Part shown: one piece after another, positions 24,241-32,621 of the stretch | Numbering within the stretch: position 1 is the first letter of the stretch | Layout of the letters: every line of letters starts with the position of its first letter | Assembly (NCBI GenBank): GCA_910588005.1 | Contig: CAJUQM010000003.1 | Location: 30,888-94,887 of the forward strand | DNA length: 64,000 nt | Reading direction: 5' to 3' | Source of the DNA: an uncultured Oscillibacter sp. | GTDB taxonomy: Bacteria; Bacillota; Clostridia; Oscillospirales; Oscillospiraceae | Notes under the pieces: model-generated | Told to the model about the DNA's origin: nothing | The model's input: only the letters and a program-made list of their open reading frames with translations | Databases searched by the model: none | Position numbers and translations under genes: made by a program

Positions 24241-25146
24241 TTATTCAGAAAGCCCCTTTCCTCCCGCGGGGCTGAGGATGATGGTCGTATCGCCGTCCTC
24301 CGTCTCCTGTCTGTCGGCCTCGTAATCCTCCATAGGAGTGCGGTCATTGGTCCACCCCATATCATATTCGCTCAGGAACGCGTCAACCGCCGATGGATCC
24401 GCCTTGTCCGGGTCCAGAGGCAGCGTGAAGAGGGCTTGGACGCCGGTAAAATCATCGCAGAAGGCAATGGTCCCGTCGCCATTGACGGTGAAGACCGTGT
24501 TGTTGGGAACGCCGCCCTCGTAGAAGGCCATATACACCGTGTGACCGGCAAACTTCTCAATGCTCTCCGTGTCCAGCAAGTAATAGTAGACGCCGTCCTC
24601 AGCAAAACCGCTGGCAAAGGCCCCCAGGGTCCAGTTGTTCACCGCAGTGGGGCTGCATCCGGCCACCAGGGGGGTCATCGTATAACTGCTAAAATCAAAG
24701 GTCTCGTTATCCAGCGGTTCTCCGTCCAAGCGGCGAAGAGACAGCACCGCGTAGGTATGGGCGGTGTCCAGGTCCTGATTCTGCACATCCAGATTCTCTC
24801 CGGAGACCAGACCCAGCAGAGTGACGGCAAAGCCCCCGGTTTCCACGGTCTCGTTGATGGAAATGGCATCTTCGCTCTCAAAGGCCTCCGCCAATAAGGG
24901 CTGGTCATGGTGTTCCGCCACCTGGGCGGGTGTCAGCCACACCATGGCGGCAGACACGGATACAGCCAAAAGCGCCACGGCGGCCGCCAGCGAAACCGCC
25001 AGCTTTTTTGTCTTGCTGAAATTCATAGATCGATTCTCCTTTTCCAATTCACGGGCGCGCTGGCGCAGCAGGTTCGCCGTCCGCTCCTGAAAGCCGGCGG
25101 AAAAGGGGATCTGGTCAAAGGCTTTACGGTACTCTTCCCGTTTCAT
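24241..25146 (-). CDS. membrane protein paired with ECF sigma factor (probable anti-sigma, DUF4179-like layout)
   Basis: A 301-residue protein with a cytoplasmic N-terminus (~1-45), one helix (~47-68) and an extracytoplasmic domain with many Asp/Thr/Tyr residues. Its ATG 25146 overlaps the sigma stop codon (TGATG), so the two are translationally coupled. The topology fits an anti-sigma factor that holds the sigma factor at the membrane until a signal arrives. No zinc anti-sigma HxxxCxxC motif is present. A longer frame to 25440 is the shadow of the sigma gene. Confidence 0.78.
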   Translation of the reverse strand: MKREEYRKAFDQIPFSAGFQERTANLLRQRARELEKENRSMNFSKTKKLAVSLAAAVALLAVSVSAAMVWLTPAQVAEHHDQPLLAEAFESEDAISINETVETGGFAVTLLGLVSGENLDVQNQDLDTAHTYAVLSLRRLDGEPLDNETFDFSSYTMTPLVAGCSPTAVNNWTLGAFASGFAEDGVYYYLLDTESIEKFAGHTVYMAFYEGGVPNNTVFTVNGDGTIAFCDDFTGVQALFTLPLDPDKADPSAVDAFLSEYDMGWTNDRTPMEDYEADRQETEDGDTTIILSPAGGKGLSE

Positions 25147-25622
25147 CACACATCCTCCTTCAGTATCTGCCGCAGCCGCTCCCGGCCACGGGCCAGGCGG
25201 GTGCCCACCGTGGCGGCGGGCAGGCCCAGCGTCTTTGCGATTTCTTTGATGGAATACCCCTCGTAGTAGTAGAGGTGGATAACAGCGCTGTACTTGTCCG
25301 GAAGCGCCCGGACAGCGGAAACGAGAGAGAGCGTATCCTCCTGGGCCGCCGGCTCCGCCGCCTCCTCCAGGGGGAGGTTCCGGTGCTCCGCCGAGCGGCG
25401 GATGTCGCTGGCGCGGTGGAGCGTGGTCCGGATCAGCCATGCCTTTTCATGCTCACTGTCCCGGAACACGGGGCGGGCGGTCAGCAGCTTTAAAAACACC
25501 TCCTGCACGGCGTCCTCCGCGTCGGCGGGGGAGTCCAGCCGGGTAGCCGCTAAGTGCAGCAGCATGGAACTATACCGCTCCACGATGCGGGAAATGATTT
25601 CATCGGTACCAAATGAAACCAC
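25146..25622 (-). CDS. ECF-type RNA polymerase sigma factor
   Basis: A 158-residue sigma-70 family protein: region 2 (AEDAVQEVFLKLL, WLIRTTLHRASDIRRS) and region 4 (LPDKYSAVIHLYYYEGYS, KEIAKTLGLP, helix-turn-helix to RGRERL). GTG 25622 is taken as the start because AAGGAG is ideally spaced before it; codons further upstream to 25673 are in frame but have no such site. Coupled to the probable anti-sigma partner. The regulon is unknown. Confidence 0.92.
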   Translation of the reverse strand: MVSFGTDEIISRIVERYSSMLLHLAATRLDSPADAEDAVQEVFLKLLTARPVFRDSEHEKAWLIRTTLHRASDIRRSAEHRNLPLEEAAEPAAQEDTLSLVSAVRALPDKYSAVIHLYYYEGYSIKEIAKTLGLPAATVGTRLARGRERLRQILKEDV

Positions 25623-25707
25623 GTTCTCACTCCTTTCACCCATAACACGGATAAAACCCGGGATATTTTTCAAACGGCCAAAAACTTTTTCTCACTGACT
25701 GCAAATA

Positions 25708-25731
25708 CCGCCGCGCCCGGAGGCGCGGCGG
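25708..25731 (-). terminator. hairpin after DUF4230 gene
   Basis: Perfect 10-bp stem CCGCCGCGCC/GGCGCGGCGG with a 4-nt loop, 20 bp beyond the DUF4230 stop on the minus strand, followed by TATTTGC. Confidence 0.6.
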
Positions 25732-25751
25732 CAGTCTTCTCTATGTACGGA

Positions 25752-26375
25752 TCAACGGATGGAGCGGATTGCCAAGGCACAGCCCTCCGGCAGGGCGGCG
25801 GACAGCAGCAGCCGCACATTCGCCTCGGCCTTTGTGGCAGCCTCCTCCAAAAGGCCGCTCTCCAGGGCCTTTTGCTCCATGGCGTCTTTCTGCTCCGCCT
25901 GGAACGCGGCAAAGTCCTCCACTGTAAAGGGGTTGAAGATGCTGGCCTTTTCGTCGAAGATCTCCACGCTTCCCTCGTCCATCTCATGGGAGAGGATCTC
26001 CGCCTCCGGCAGCCGGACGGTGACACCCCCCTCTCCCACCTCCACCAGGGCCTTTTCCAGGTCAATACCGGCCTTGATCTCCCCATCGTAAGTGAGGATA
26101 AAGCGCTTGGTGGTAAAGGGAAGCCGCACGCCGTAAAAGTCGCTGCCATTTTCAAACTGGGCCATATTGGTGTAGTGGTAATTCACCACGGCCAGCTCGC
26201 TGATCTCCGTCAGCTGGGACCGGAGCACCACAGCGTCAATCTGCGGCGGTTGGGCTGCAGCGTCCGCCGCGGCCCGCCCCGCAAAAAAGCACCCCAGGCC
26301 CACTGCGGCACAGAGGATCATCCCCAGCACCAGCGTCCGGACAAATTTCAAGGGATGGAGTTTTGTCTCCTGCAT
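25752..26375 (-). CDS. DUF4230 membrane-anchored protein
   Basis: A 207-residue protein with an N-terminal helix (~12-33) followed by an extracytoplasmic domain. The pattern ELAVVNYHYTNMAQF and LTYDGEIKAGIDLEKA is typical of DUF4230. Function unknown. ATG 26375 with AGAGAGGAG upstream is preferred to the longer frame to 26612, whose extra part is antisense to the spoVAD terminator region. It lies on the minus strand downstream of spoVAD with a terminator between, so it is probably transcribed separately. Confidence 0.82.
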   Translation of the reverse strand: MQETKLHPLKFVRTLVLGMILCAAVGLGCFFAGRAAADAAAQPPQIDAVVLRSQLTEISELAVVNYHYTNMAQFENGSDFYGVRLPFTTKRFILTYDGEIKAGIDLEKALVEVGEGGVTVRLPEAEILSHEMDEGSVEIFDEKASIFNPFTVEDFAAFQAEQKDAMEQKALESGLLEEAATKAEANVRLLLSAALPEGCALAIRSIR

Positions 26376-26475
26376 AACGGCTCCTCTCTGCCCAGGAGGC
26401 GGGCGTGCGGAGTTTTTCTCCATGATACCCGAAACCACCGCAAAAAGCAAGAGGAAGCGTCTTCCGGCCAAAGTG

Positions 26476-26498
26476 CGGGCCGCCCTTCGGGCGGCCCG
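26476..26498 (-). terminator. terminator of spoVAD
   Basis: Perfect 10-bp stem CGGGCCGCCC/GGGCGGCCCG with a TTC loop, 17 bp after the spoVAD stop on the minus strand. Confidence 0.6.
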
Positions 26499-26514
26499 TC
26501 CAAATCCGGTCTTA

Positions 26515-27531
26515 TCACTTCTCCGCGGAGATGCACACGGCGTGGCAGATCCCAGGGATCGACTCGCCCTGAAAGCTGGACGTGGGGGAGAGCAGCGCCC
26601 CGGTGGGGGCAAACACGATCTTCTTCCAAACGCCCCGCTGCATCTGCGTCAAAAGATACCCGTTGAGCACAGAGGCAGAGCACCCGCAGCCGGAGGCCCC
26701 GGCATGCATGTCCTGACTCTCCCGGTCATACAGCAGCAGTCCGCAGTCCTGGAAATTGTCCCCCAGCTCCACGCCGTCCCGGGAGAAAAAATCCCGGACG
26801 ATTCCGTGGCCCAGCTCCCCTAAATCACCGGTGACAATGAGGTCATAGTCCTTTGGGGCCGTCCCCGTGTCCCGGAAGAACGCGGCCAGGGTATCATAAG
26901 CGGCCGGGGCCATGGCCGCCCCCATGTTATTGGGGTCGGTGATTCCCTTGTCCACAATCTTGCCGCAGGTGACATGGGTGATATAAGGACCGGCCCCCTC
27001 CCGGCCGAGGACCGTACAGCCGGATGCGGTGGCCGTCCACTGGGCGGTAGGGGTCCGCTGGCTGCCGTAGGGCACCGGCATGCGGTACTGCCGTTCGGCC
27101 GTGCAGAAATGGGAGGACGTGACAGCAATGGCCCGCTCCGTAAACCCTCCGTCGATCAGCATCGCCGCCAGGGACAGTGACTCCCCCATGGTGGAACAGG
27201 CGCCATACAGCCCGTAGAATGGAATCCCAAGCTCCCGCAGGCCGAAGGAGGAGCCAATGCACTGGTTCAGCAGATCGCCCGCCAAAATATAGCCGATATC
27301 CTTTGGCTTCAGCTTGGCCTGTTCCAGCGCGCGCCGGACCACCTTTTTCTGCATGGCCGACTCCGCCTTCTCCCAGGTCTTCTCTCCAAAAAAGGAGTCC
27401 TGGCTCAACTCGTCAAAATATCCCGACAGAGGACCCTGCCCCTCAAATTTTCCGCCGATATTGGCAAAGGACAGCACGGAGGGGGGATTTGACAGCGCGA
27501 CGGTCCGCTGGCCAATTCGCTTTTCGTTCAT
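26515..27531 (-). CDS. spoVAD: stage V sporulation protein AD
   Basis: A 338-residue thiolase-fold protein of the spore SpoVA machinery, which moves dipicolinic acid during sporulation and germination. The pattern is clear: LSNPPSVLSFANIGGKFEGQGPLS, GLYGACSTMGESL, SSHFCTAERQYRMPV, TGDLGELG and the Cys-Gly cluster GASGCGCSAS. Start ATG 27531 has GAGGTG upstream; a GTG three codons earlier is less well placed. spoVAC and spoVAE, its usual neighbours, are not next to it, so it is an orphan copy or the operon has been split. It is direct evidence that the lineage forms endospores. Confidence 0.94.
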   Translation of the reverse strand: MNEKRIGQRTVALSNPPSVLSFANIGGKFEGQGPLSGYFDELSQDSFFGEKTWEKAESAMQKKVVRRALEQAKLKPKDIGYILAGDLLNQCIGSSFGLRELGIPFYGLYGACSTMGESLSLAAMLIDGGFTERAIAVTSSHFCTAERQYRMPVPYGSQRTPTAQWTATASGCTVLGREGAGPYITHVTCGKIVDKGITDPNNMGAAMAPAAYDTLAAFFRDTGTAPKDYDLIVTGDLGELGHGIVRDFFSRDGVELGDNFQDCGLLLYDRESQDMHAGASGCGCSASVLNGYLLTQMQRGVWKKIVFAPTGALLSPTSSFQGESIPGICHAVCISAEK

Positions 27532-27654
27532 GAGCGCCACCTCGTTTTGATGGATTTTTCATAGGATGCCCCAAAGATCCCCGGAATATGACTTGATCCC
27601 GGAACCGCACAGCCTGTGCCGCCCCACAGATCCGGCACGGCCGCCTTCCGGAAT

Positions 27655-27683
27655 TTGACTTTTTTCTTTGGGAGTGGTATGCT
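27655..27683 (+). promoter_or_regulatory. promoter of the response regulator/kinase genes
   Basis: TTGACT (27655-27660), 17-bp spacer, TATGCT (27678-27683), about 30 bp before the response-regulator start. Confidence 0.6.
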
Positions 27684-27714
27684 CCAGACGACATCAACAA
27701 AGAGGAGGCAATCC

Positions 27715-28395
27715 ATGTACCGGATCTTTATCGTGGAGGACGACGCCGTCATCGCCGGAGCCATGCGGCGTCATTTGGAGAGCTGGGGCTATCAGGTGGC
27801 CTGCGCGGAGCGGTTTGACAACGTCCTCGGGGAGTTCGCCGCCTTTGCCCCGCAGCTGGTGCTGCTGGACATCTCTCTGCCCTTTTTCAACGGCTATCAC
27901 TGGTGCGTGGAGATCCGCAGGATCTCTAAGGTGCCGATTATCTTCGTCTCCTCCGCCTCCGACAATTTAAATGTAGTGACCGCCATGCAGATGGGCGGGG
28001 ACGACCTGCTGCCCAAACCCTTTGACCTCCAGGTTCTCTCTGCGAAAGTCCAAGCCGCTCTGCGCCGGGCCTATGACTTCGGCCCCACGGCCCAGCTGCT
28101 CTCCTGTGGAGGAGCGGTTCTGAACGTCTCCGACGGTACGCTGACGGCGGCGGGCCAGCGGGTGGAACTGACCAAAAACGAGTATAAAATCTTGCAGCTT
28201 CTGCTGGAGCACAAGGGGGAGATTGTCAGCCGGGAGGCTATTATGGCTGCCCTGTGGGCCTCGGACAGCTTTGTGGACGAAAACACGCTGTCCGTCAATG
28301 TCAACCGCCTGCGGAAAAAGCTGGACGGCGCGGGATTGGCCGGCCTGATTCGCACCCGCAAGGGCGCGGGCTATCTGGTGGAGGAGCCGTCATGA
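27715..28395 (+). CDS. response regulator, OmpR family, BceR-like
   Basis: A 226-residue two-component regulator. The receiver domain (1-120) has the acidic pair EDD at 8-10, phospho-acceptor LLDISLPFFNG and KPF lysine; a winged-helix DNA-binding domain (~130-225) follows. The GADDY motif reads GGDDLL. The next genes are a sensor kinase and a Bce-type ABC transporter, so it should control resistance to cell-wall-acting peptides. Start ATG 27715 behind AGAGGAGG. Its likely binding site lies at 29416-29433. Confidence 0.93.
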   Translation: MYRIFIVEDDAVIAGAMRRHLESWGYQVACAERFDNVLGEFAAFAPQLVLLDISLPFFNGYHWCVEIRRISKVPIIFVSSASDNLNVVTAMQMGGDDLLPKPFDLQVLSAKVQAALRRAYDFGPTAQLLSCGGAVLNVSDGTLTAAGQRVELTKNEYKILQLLLEHKGEIVSREAIMAALWASDSFVDENTLSVNVNRLRKKLDGAGLAGLIRTRKGAGYLVEEPS

Positions 28396-29386
28396 GTCTG
28401 CTTGCGTCGTATCTGCGGCGGCAGTATAAACTGCTGCTGCTGTTGGCAGGCTTTTTCTGTATCTTTGCGGCGGTATTTTCGCTGTACACCCTGCCGGTAG
28501 AGGCGGTGGCCTACGCGGGGCTGCTGTGCTTTCTTTTGGGGCTGGCGCTGTTCGCCGTGGGATACGCCTGTTTCCGCTCCCGGCACCGGGAGCTGCAGCG
28601 GCTGCTGCGGCAGGTTCAGGAAAAAGTTCTGCCCCTGCCGCCTGCCAGGGGGCTGCTGGAGGAGGACTATCAGTCTCTGGTCCAGGCGCTGTGCCGCGAC
28701 CGGGCAAGACTCGCCATGGAAAATGAAAACCGCCTGCGGGACATGACGGATTACTACACGCTCTGGGCACATCAGATCAAAACCCCCATCGCCGCCCTGG
28801 GGCTTCTGCTTCAGGAGACCGGGGAAAGCGGTCCCTTGGAGGTGGAACTCTTAAAGATCGAACAGTATGTGGAGATGGTCCTCTCCTACCTGCGGCTGGA
28901 CAGCGGCTGGACAGCGACTCCACAGACTACGTCCTTCGGGACTGCCAGCTGGACGAAATCCTCCGTCAGGCGGTGCGGAAGCTTGCCAAGATGTTTATTT
29001 TGAAAAAAATTACGCTGGATTTTCAGGAGACGGGAAAAACGGTTCTGACAGACGGAAAATGGCTGGCTTTTGTGGTGGAGCAGGTTCTCTCCAACGCCCT
29101 GAAATACACGCCGGAGGGCGGGACCATCCGCATCTACGGAGACGGAGACACCGTTGTCATCTCCGACAGCGGCATCGGCATCCAGCCCGAGGATCTGCCC
29201 AGGGTGTTTGAAAAGGGCTTTACCGGGTACAACGGCCGGACGGAGCGAAAATCCACCGGCATCGGCCTGTACCTCTGCCGCCAAGTTCTGCAGCGGCTGT
29301 GCCACGGCATTACCATCACCTCCCGTCCCGGTCAGGGCACCCTGGTGCGTCTGGACCTGAGCCGGAGGCAGCGGGTGATGGAATAA
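28392..29386 (+). pseudogene. BceS-like sensor histidine kinase, frameshifted by 11-bp duplication
   Basis: ATG 28392 overlaps the regulator stop. The first frame encodes two membrane helices (~12-60) with almost no extracellular loop, then the H-box AHQIKTPIAAL (His127), typical of intramembrane-sensing kinases of Bce modules. At 28893-28914 the unit CGGCTGGACAG occurs twice in tandem. The second copy shifts the frame, which ends at 29003, and the catalytic half (VEQVLSNALKYTPEGG, DSGIGI, STGIGLYLC) is in another frame to 29386. Removing one 11-bp unit restores a single 327-codon gene reading LRLDSDSTDYVLRD across the join. Either a recent inactivating slip, a phase-variable switch, or an assembly error. 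Confidence 0.9.
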
Positions 29387-29415
29387 CGGGTCGTCCCCCG
29401 TAAGGAGAGTGCCTG

Positions 29416-29433
29416 TCTTACAAAAATGTAAGA
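29416..29433 (+). promoter_or_regulatory. probable BceR-type operator
   Basis: TCTTACA-AAAA-TGTAAGA, a perfect 7-bp inverted repeat with a 4-nt centre, fits the published BceR-like pattern TnACA-N4-TGTAA as I recall it. A further TGTAAG lies 20 bp downstream (29447-29452). A TATACT -10 box follows at 29486-29491 with no good -35, as expected for an activator-dependent promoter of the ABC genes. Confidence 0.65.
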
Positions 29434-29524
29434 AACCGCGCCGGACTGTAAGCCAAATCGATGGCTGGCGGTCCGGCGTGTCTGGTATACTGGACCCAGA
29501 ATCAATTCCAAGGAGGTCTTTTCC

Positions 29525-30292
29525 ATGCCATTACTGGAAGTACAGCATCTGCAAAAGGTCTACACCACCCGCTTCGGCGGAAACCAGGTAGAGGCGCTGC
29601 GAAACGTGAATTTCTCCGTGGAGTCCGGGGAATATGTGGCTATTATGGGTGAGTCCGGCTCCGGCAAGACCACCCTCCTGAATATCTTGGCGGCCCTGGA
29701 CCGCCCCACCGCGGGGGAGGTCTACCTAAACGGCAAGGCCCTCTCGGATATCCGGGAGCGGGATCTGGCGGCCTTCCGCCGGTCCCACCTGGGCTTTGTG
29801 TTCCAGGACTTCAACCTGCTGGATACCTTCTCCCTGCAAGACAATATCTTTCTGCCCCTGGTACTGGCGGGGCAGGACTTTGCGTCCATGGACAAAACAC
29901 TCCGTCCCATCGCCAAACAGCTGGGCATTTTGGATATTCTGGAAAAATATCCCTATGAGGTCTCCGGCGGGCAGAAACAGCGCTGCGCCGTGGCGCGGGC
30001 CTTGGTCACCGCTCCCCAGATCGTTCTGGCGGACGAGCCTACCGGAGCGCTGGACTCCCGTGCCTCCGACAACCTGCTGGAGCTGTTTGGAGAGATCAAC
30101 GGAGAGGGGCAGACCATTTTAATGGTGACTCACTCGGTAAAGGCTGCCAGCCACGCCGGACGGGTGCTGTTCCTGCGGGACGGGCAGGTATACCACCAGC
30201 TCTACCGGGGCGGAGAAACCCAGGAGTCCCAGTTCCGCCGCATCTCCGACACACTGACGGTATTGGCACAAGGCGGTGAGTCCCATGCGTAA
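29525..30292 (+). CDS. ABC transporter ATP-binding protein, BceA-like
   Basis: A 255-residue ATPase: Walker A GESGSGKT at 42-49, signature VSGGQKQRCAVARAL, Walker B IVLADEPTGALDS. The subfamily and neighbours (regulator, kinase, FtsX-type permease) identify a Bce/Bra-type module that frees lipid II-cycle targets from antimicrobial peptides such as bacitracin. Start ATG 29525 behind AAGGAGG. Its end overlaps the permease start. Confidence 0.93.
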   Translation: MPLLEVQHLQKVYTTRFGGNQVEALRNVNFSVESGEYVAIMGESGSGKTTLLNILAALDRPTAGEVYLNGKALSDIRERDLAAFRRSHLGFVFQDFNLLDTFSLQDNIFLPLVLAGQDFASMDKTLRPIAKQLGILDILEKYPYEVSGGQKQRCAVARALVTAPQIVLADEPTGALDSRASDNLLELFGEINGEGQTILMVTHSVKAASHAGRVLFLRDGQVYHQLYRGGETQESQFRRISDTLTVLAQGGESHA

Positions 30293-32321
30293 GTCCGGCT
30301 TCTTTCCCCGGCTGGCTCTGGTGAATCTGGCCCGGAACGGGCGGTACTACGGGCCTTACCTTCTCTCCTGCGGCGGCGTGGCAGCTATGTACTACATTCT
30401 CCGCTTCCTCTCCGGACATGAGACCCTGAAGACCGTCCGGGGTGCCATGTACCTCCAGTCCCTGAGCGACGTGGGCTGCTTTGTGGTGGCCCTCTTTGCC
30501 GCTGTGATCCTGCTCTACGCCAACAGCTTCGTTATGAAGCGGCGGCAGAAGGAGCTGGGCCTGTATAACATTCTGGGCCTGGAAAAGCGCCACATCGCTC
30601 TGGTGATGTGCTGGGAGACGCTGCTGTGCGCCGCCGCAGTCATCGTGGGGGGGATCCTCGCGGGCATTCTCCTGTCCAAACTGATGCTGCTGGTGGTTTT
30701 GAAAATGTCCCGCCTGCCCGTGCTGTTCGGCTTTTCCATCAGTCTGCCGGGGGTCTGCCAGACGGCCGTCCTCTTTGCCGCGCTGATGTCCCTGACGCTT
30801 TGCCGGAACCTCTTTCAGCTGTACCGTTCCAAGCCGGTAGAACTGCTTCACAGCGAGCACACCGGAGAGCGGGAACCCCGGACCAAGTGGCTGCTGGTGC
30901 TCATCGGCCTCGCGGCCCTGCTGGGGGGCTACGGCCTCTCCTTTACCATGAAAAGCTCCATCGTGGCCATGGCCTTTTTCTTTCCGGCAGTAGCTCTGGT
31001 GATGGTGGGCACTTACTGCCTGTTTACCGCCGGGTCCATCGCTCTGCTGAAACGGCTGCGGGCCAACAGGGATTTTTACTACAAGACAAATCACTTTACC
31101 GCTGTCTCCGGACTGCTCTACCGCATGAAGCAAAACGCCGTGGGTCTGGCCAATATCTGCATCCTCTCCACCATGGTTTTGGTGACGGTGTCCACTACCA
31201 TCTGCCTGTACATCGGCCTGGACCGGGCCATGGATGAGATGTTCCCCTACGACATCGAGTTCCTCCAGGATCTGGACCGGCAGCCCGGGGACTCCATGTC
31301 TTACCTGGAGGAGGTGCGGCGGGAGGCGGCCTCTGAGGGAGAGATCCAGGACCTTCAATATTATAACCGCTACTGGGTGTACTGCGGGTGGCGCAATGGG
31401 GTGCTGTCTTTGAATATGAGTCCTGGTACCCAGCGGACGCTGCTGGAGATTGTGACGGCGGAGGACTACGCCCGCCTGACCGGCCGGGCCGTCAGTCTGG
31501 CTCCGGGTGAGGCACTGGTTCATGTCGTTGGCCTGGAGAACTTTCCCGCGGACTTCCGGATTGCCCGGTTCAACGACGAACATCCCGCCTCATATATCGA
31601 ATCCCCCTCTGACCTGGAGGGATACTCCTTCCACGTCCAGGGCGAGATTACTGACCCCATCCGTCACGCCACCACCATCCTGCTGAGCAACGAAGAGGCG
31701 GAGCTGTTCCTGGTGGTGGCGGACCAGGAGACGGCGGAAAATCTCATGGCCATGGACCGGGACCGCACTGGCCGCCAATTCCGTGTCCAGATGAATCTGC
31801 CCGGGGAGGATTACAGGGAAAAGCTGGCCCAGACCGAGGACCTGGTGTACCGCTTGAGCCTGCGGGAGGGCGGCATCAGCTTCGTCAGCAAGCAGGAACA
31901 GGCCGTGGAGTACTACGCCATGTACGGCGGCTTTTTGTTCCTGGGGGTATTCCTTGGCATCCTCTTCCTCATGACCACCGTCCTCATCATCTACTACAAG
32001 CAGATCTCCGAGGGCTACGAGGACCAGCGGCGCTACCACATCTGCCGCCAGGTGGGCATGACGGAGAAGGAGGTCAAGGCCTCCATTCACAGCCAAATTC
32101 TGCTGGTGTTCTTCCTGCCCCTGGGGACGGCGGGGGTCCACGTGCTGGCGGCCTTCCCCATGCTCTCCCGGATGCTGGAGCTGTTTAACCTCCACAATGT
32201 AAGGCTGTTCGCCCTCTGCACGGCCGGGACCATGCTGGCCTTCTGCGTCATCTACGCCCTGGTCTATGGACTCACAGCTCACGCCTACGACCGGATTGTG
32301 GGCAGCGAGGCGGGACGCTGA
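30285..32321 (+). CDS. ABC transporter permease, BceB-like (FtsX domain)
   Basis: A 678-residue membrane protein with about ten helices and a large extracellular domain (~320-560) between the later helices, the hallmark of BceB proteins; this domain is thought to bind the peptide and signal to the kinase. ATG 30285 lies inside the ATPase gene (8-bp overlap) behind GGCGGTG; GTG 30276 is an alternative. A strong terminator follows. The transporter is intact although its sensor kinase is broken. Confidence 0.92.
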   Translation: MRKSGFFPRLALVNLARNGRYYGPYLLSCGGVAAMYYILRFLSGHETLKTVRGAMYLQSLSDVGCFVVALFAAVILLYANSFVMKRRQKELGLYNILGLEKRHIALVMCWETLLCAAAVIVGGILAGILLSKLMLLVVLKMSRLPVLFGFSISLPGVCQTAVLFAALMSLTLCRNLFQLYRSKPVELLHSEHTGEREPRTKWLLVLIGLAALLGGYGLSFTMKSSIVAMAFFFPAVALVMVGTYCLFTAGSIALLKRLRANRDFYYKTNHFTAVSGLLYRMKQNAVGLANICILSTMVLVTVSTTICLYIGLDRAMDEMFPYDIEFLQDLDRQPGDSMSYLEEVRREAASEGEIQDLQYYNRYWVYCGWRNGVLSLNMSPGTQRTLLEIVTAEDYARLTGRAVSLAPGEALVHVVGLENFPADFRIARFNDEHPASYIESPSDLEGYSFHVQGEITDPIRHATTILLSNEEAELFLVVADQETAENLMAMDRDRTGRQFRVQMNLPGEDYREKLAQTEDLVYRLSLREGGISFVSKQEQAVEYYAMYGGFLFLGVFLGILFLMTTVLIIYYKQISEGYEDQRRYHICRQVGMTEKEVKASIHSQILLVFFLPLGTAGVHVLAAFPMLSRMLELFNLHNVRLFALCTAGTMLAFCVIYALVYGLTAHAYDRIVGSEAGR

Positions 32322-32328
32322 TTCCCGG

Positions 32329-32360
32329 TGTCCCCGGCGGTTTGAGAACCGCCGGGGACA
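32329..32360 (+). terminator. terminator of the Bce-like module
   Basis: Perfect 14-bp stem TGTCCCCGGCGGTT/AACCGCCGGGGACA with a 4-nt loop, 7 bp after the permease stop, followed by TATTTCTTTC. Confidence 0.85.
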
Positions 32361-32475
32361 TATTTCTTTCAAAACTGTTAGATTTCAGAAAGATTGCAGA
32401 CAGATTTCGGTGATATCTTTAAAAACGGGGACAGGGAGCCGCTTGGAGATGCAGAGGAAAATGCAGCGGCTCCTC

Positions 32476-32504
32476 TTGACAAACTGTATTAACTGTATTA
32501 TTAT
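32476..32504 (+). promoter_or_regulatory. strong promoter of glycosyltransferase operon, with repeats
   Basis: TTGACA (32476-32481), 17-bp spacer, TATTAT (32499-32504): near-consensus. The spacer is filled by the direct repeat AACTGTATT x2 (32482-32499). The following ~30 bp carry overlapping short palindromes (CTAG, GTAC, GGTACAC), which may be a repressor site. The leader is about 110 nt. Confidence 0.65.
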
Positions 32505-32621
32505 ATCTAATACACTAGTACAGTGGTACACAGTAGACATAAATTTTTTGTCAGTCCTTGAAGAAAAAAACTCCGCCATCTCGTATAGATGGATAGAACA
32601 ATGCGAAATGAGGGACCCTAC

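Noticed and set aside
24241..25440. Longer version of the anti-sigma-like protein
   Set aside because: The added N-terminal ~98 residues are the out-of-frame shadow of the sigma factor; ATG 25146 is coupled to the sigma stop.
27528..27764. Minus-strand frame upstream of spoVAD as a possible spoVAC end
   Set aside because: The residues do not match SpoVAC and the frame overlaps the response-regulator promoter and start.
30096..31583. 495-codon minus-strand open frame over the BceB-like gene
   Set aside because: Antisense shadow without start signal or recognisable content.
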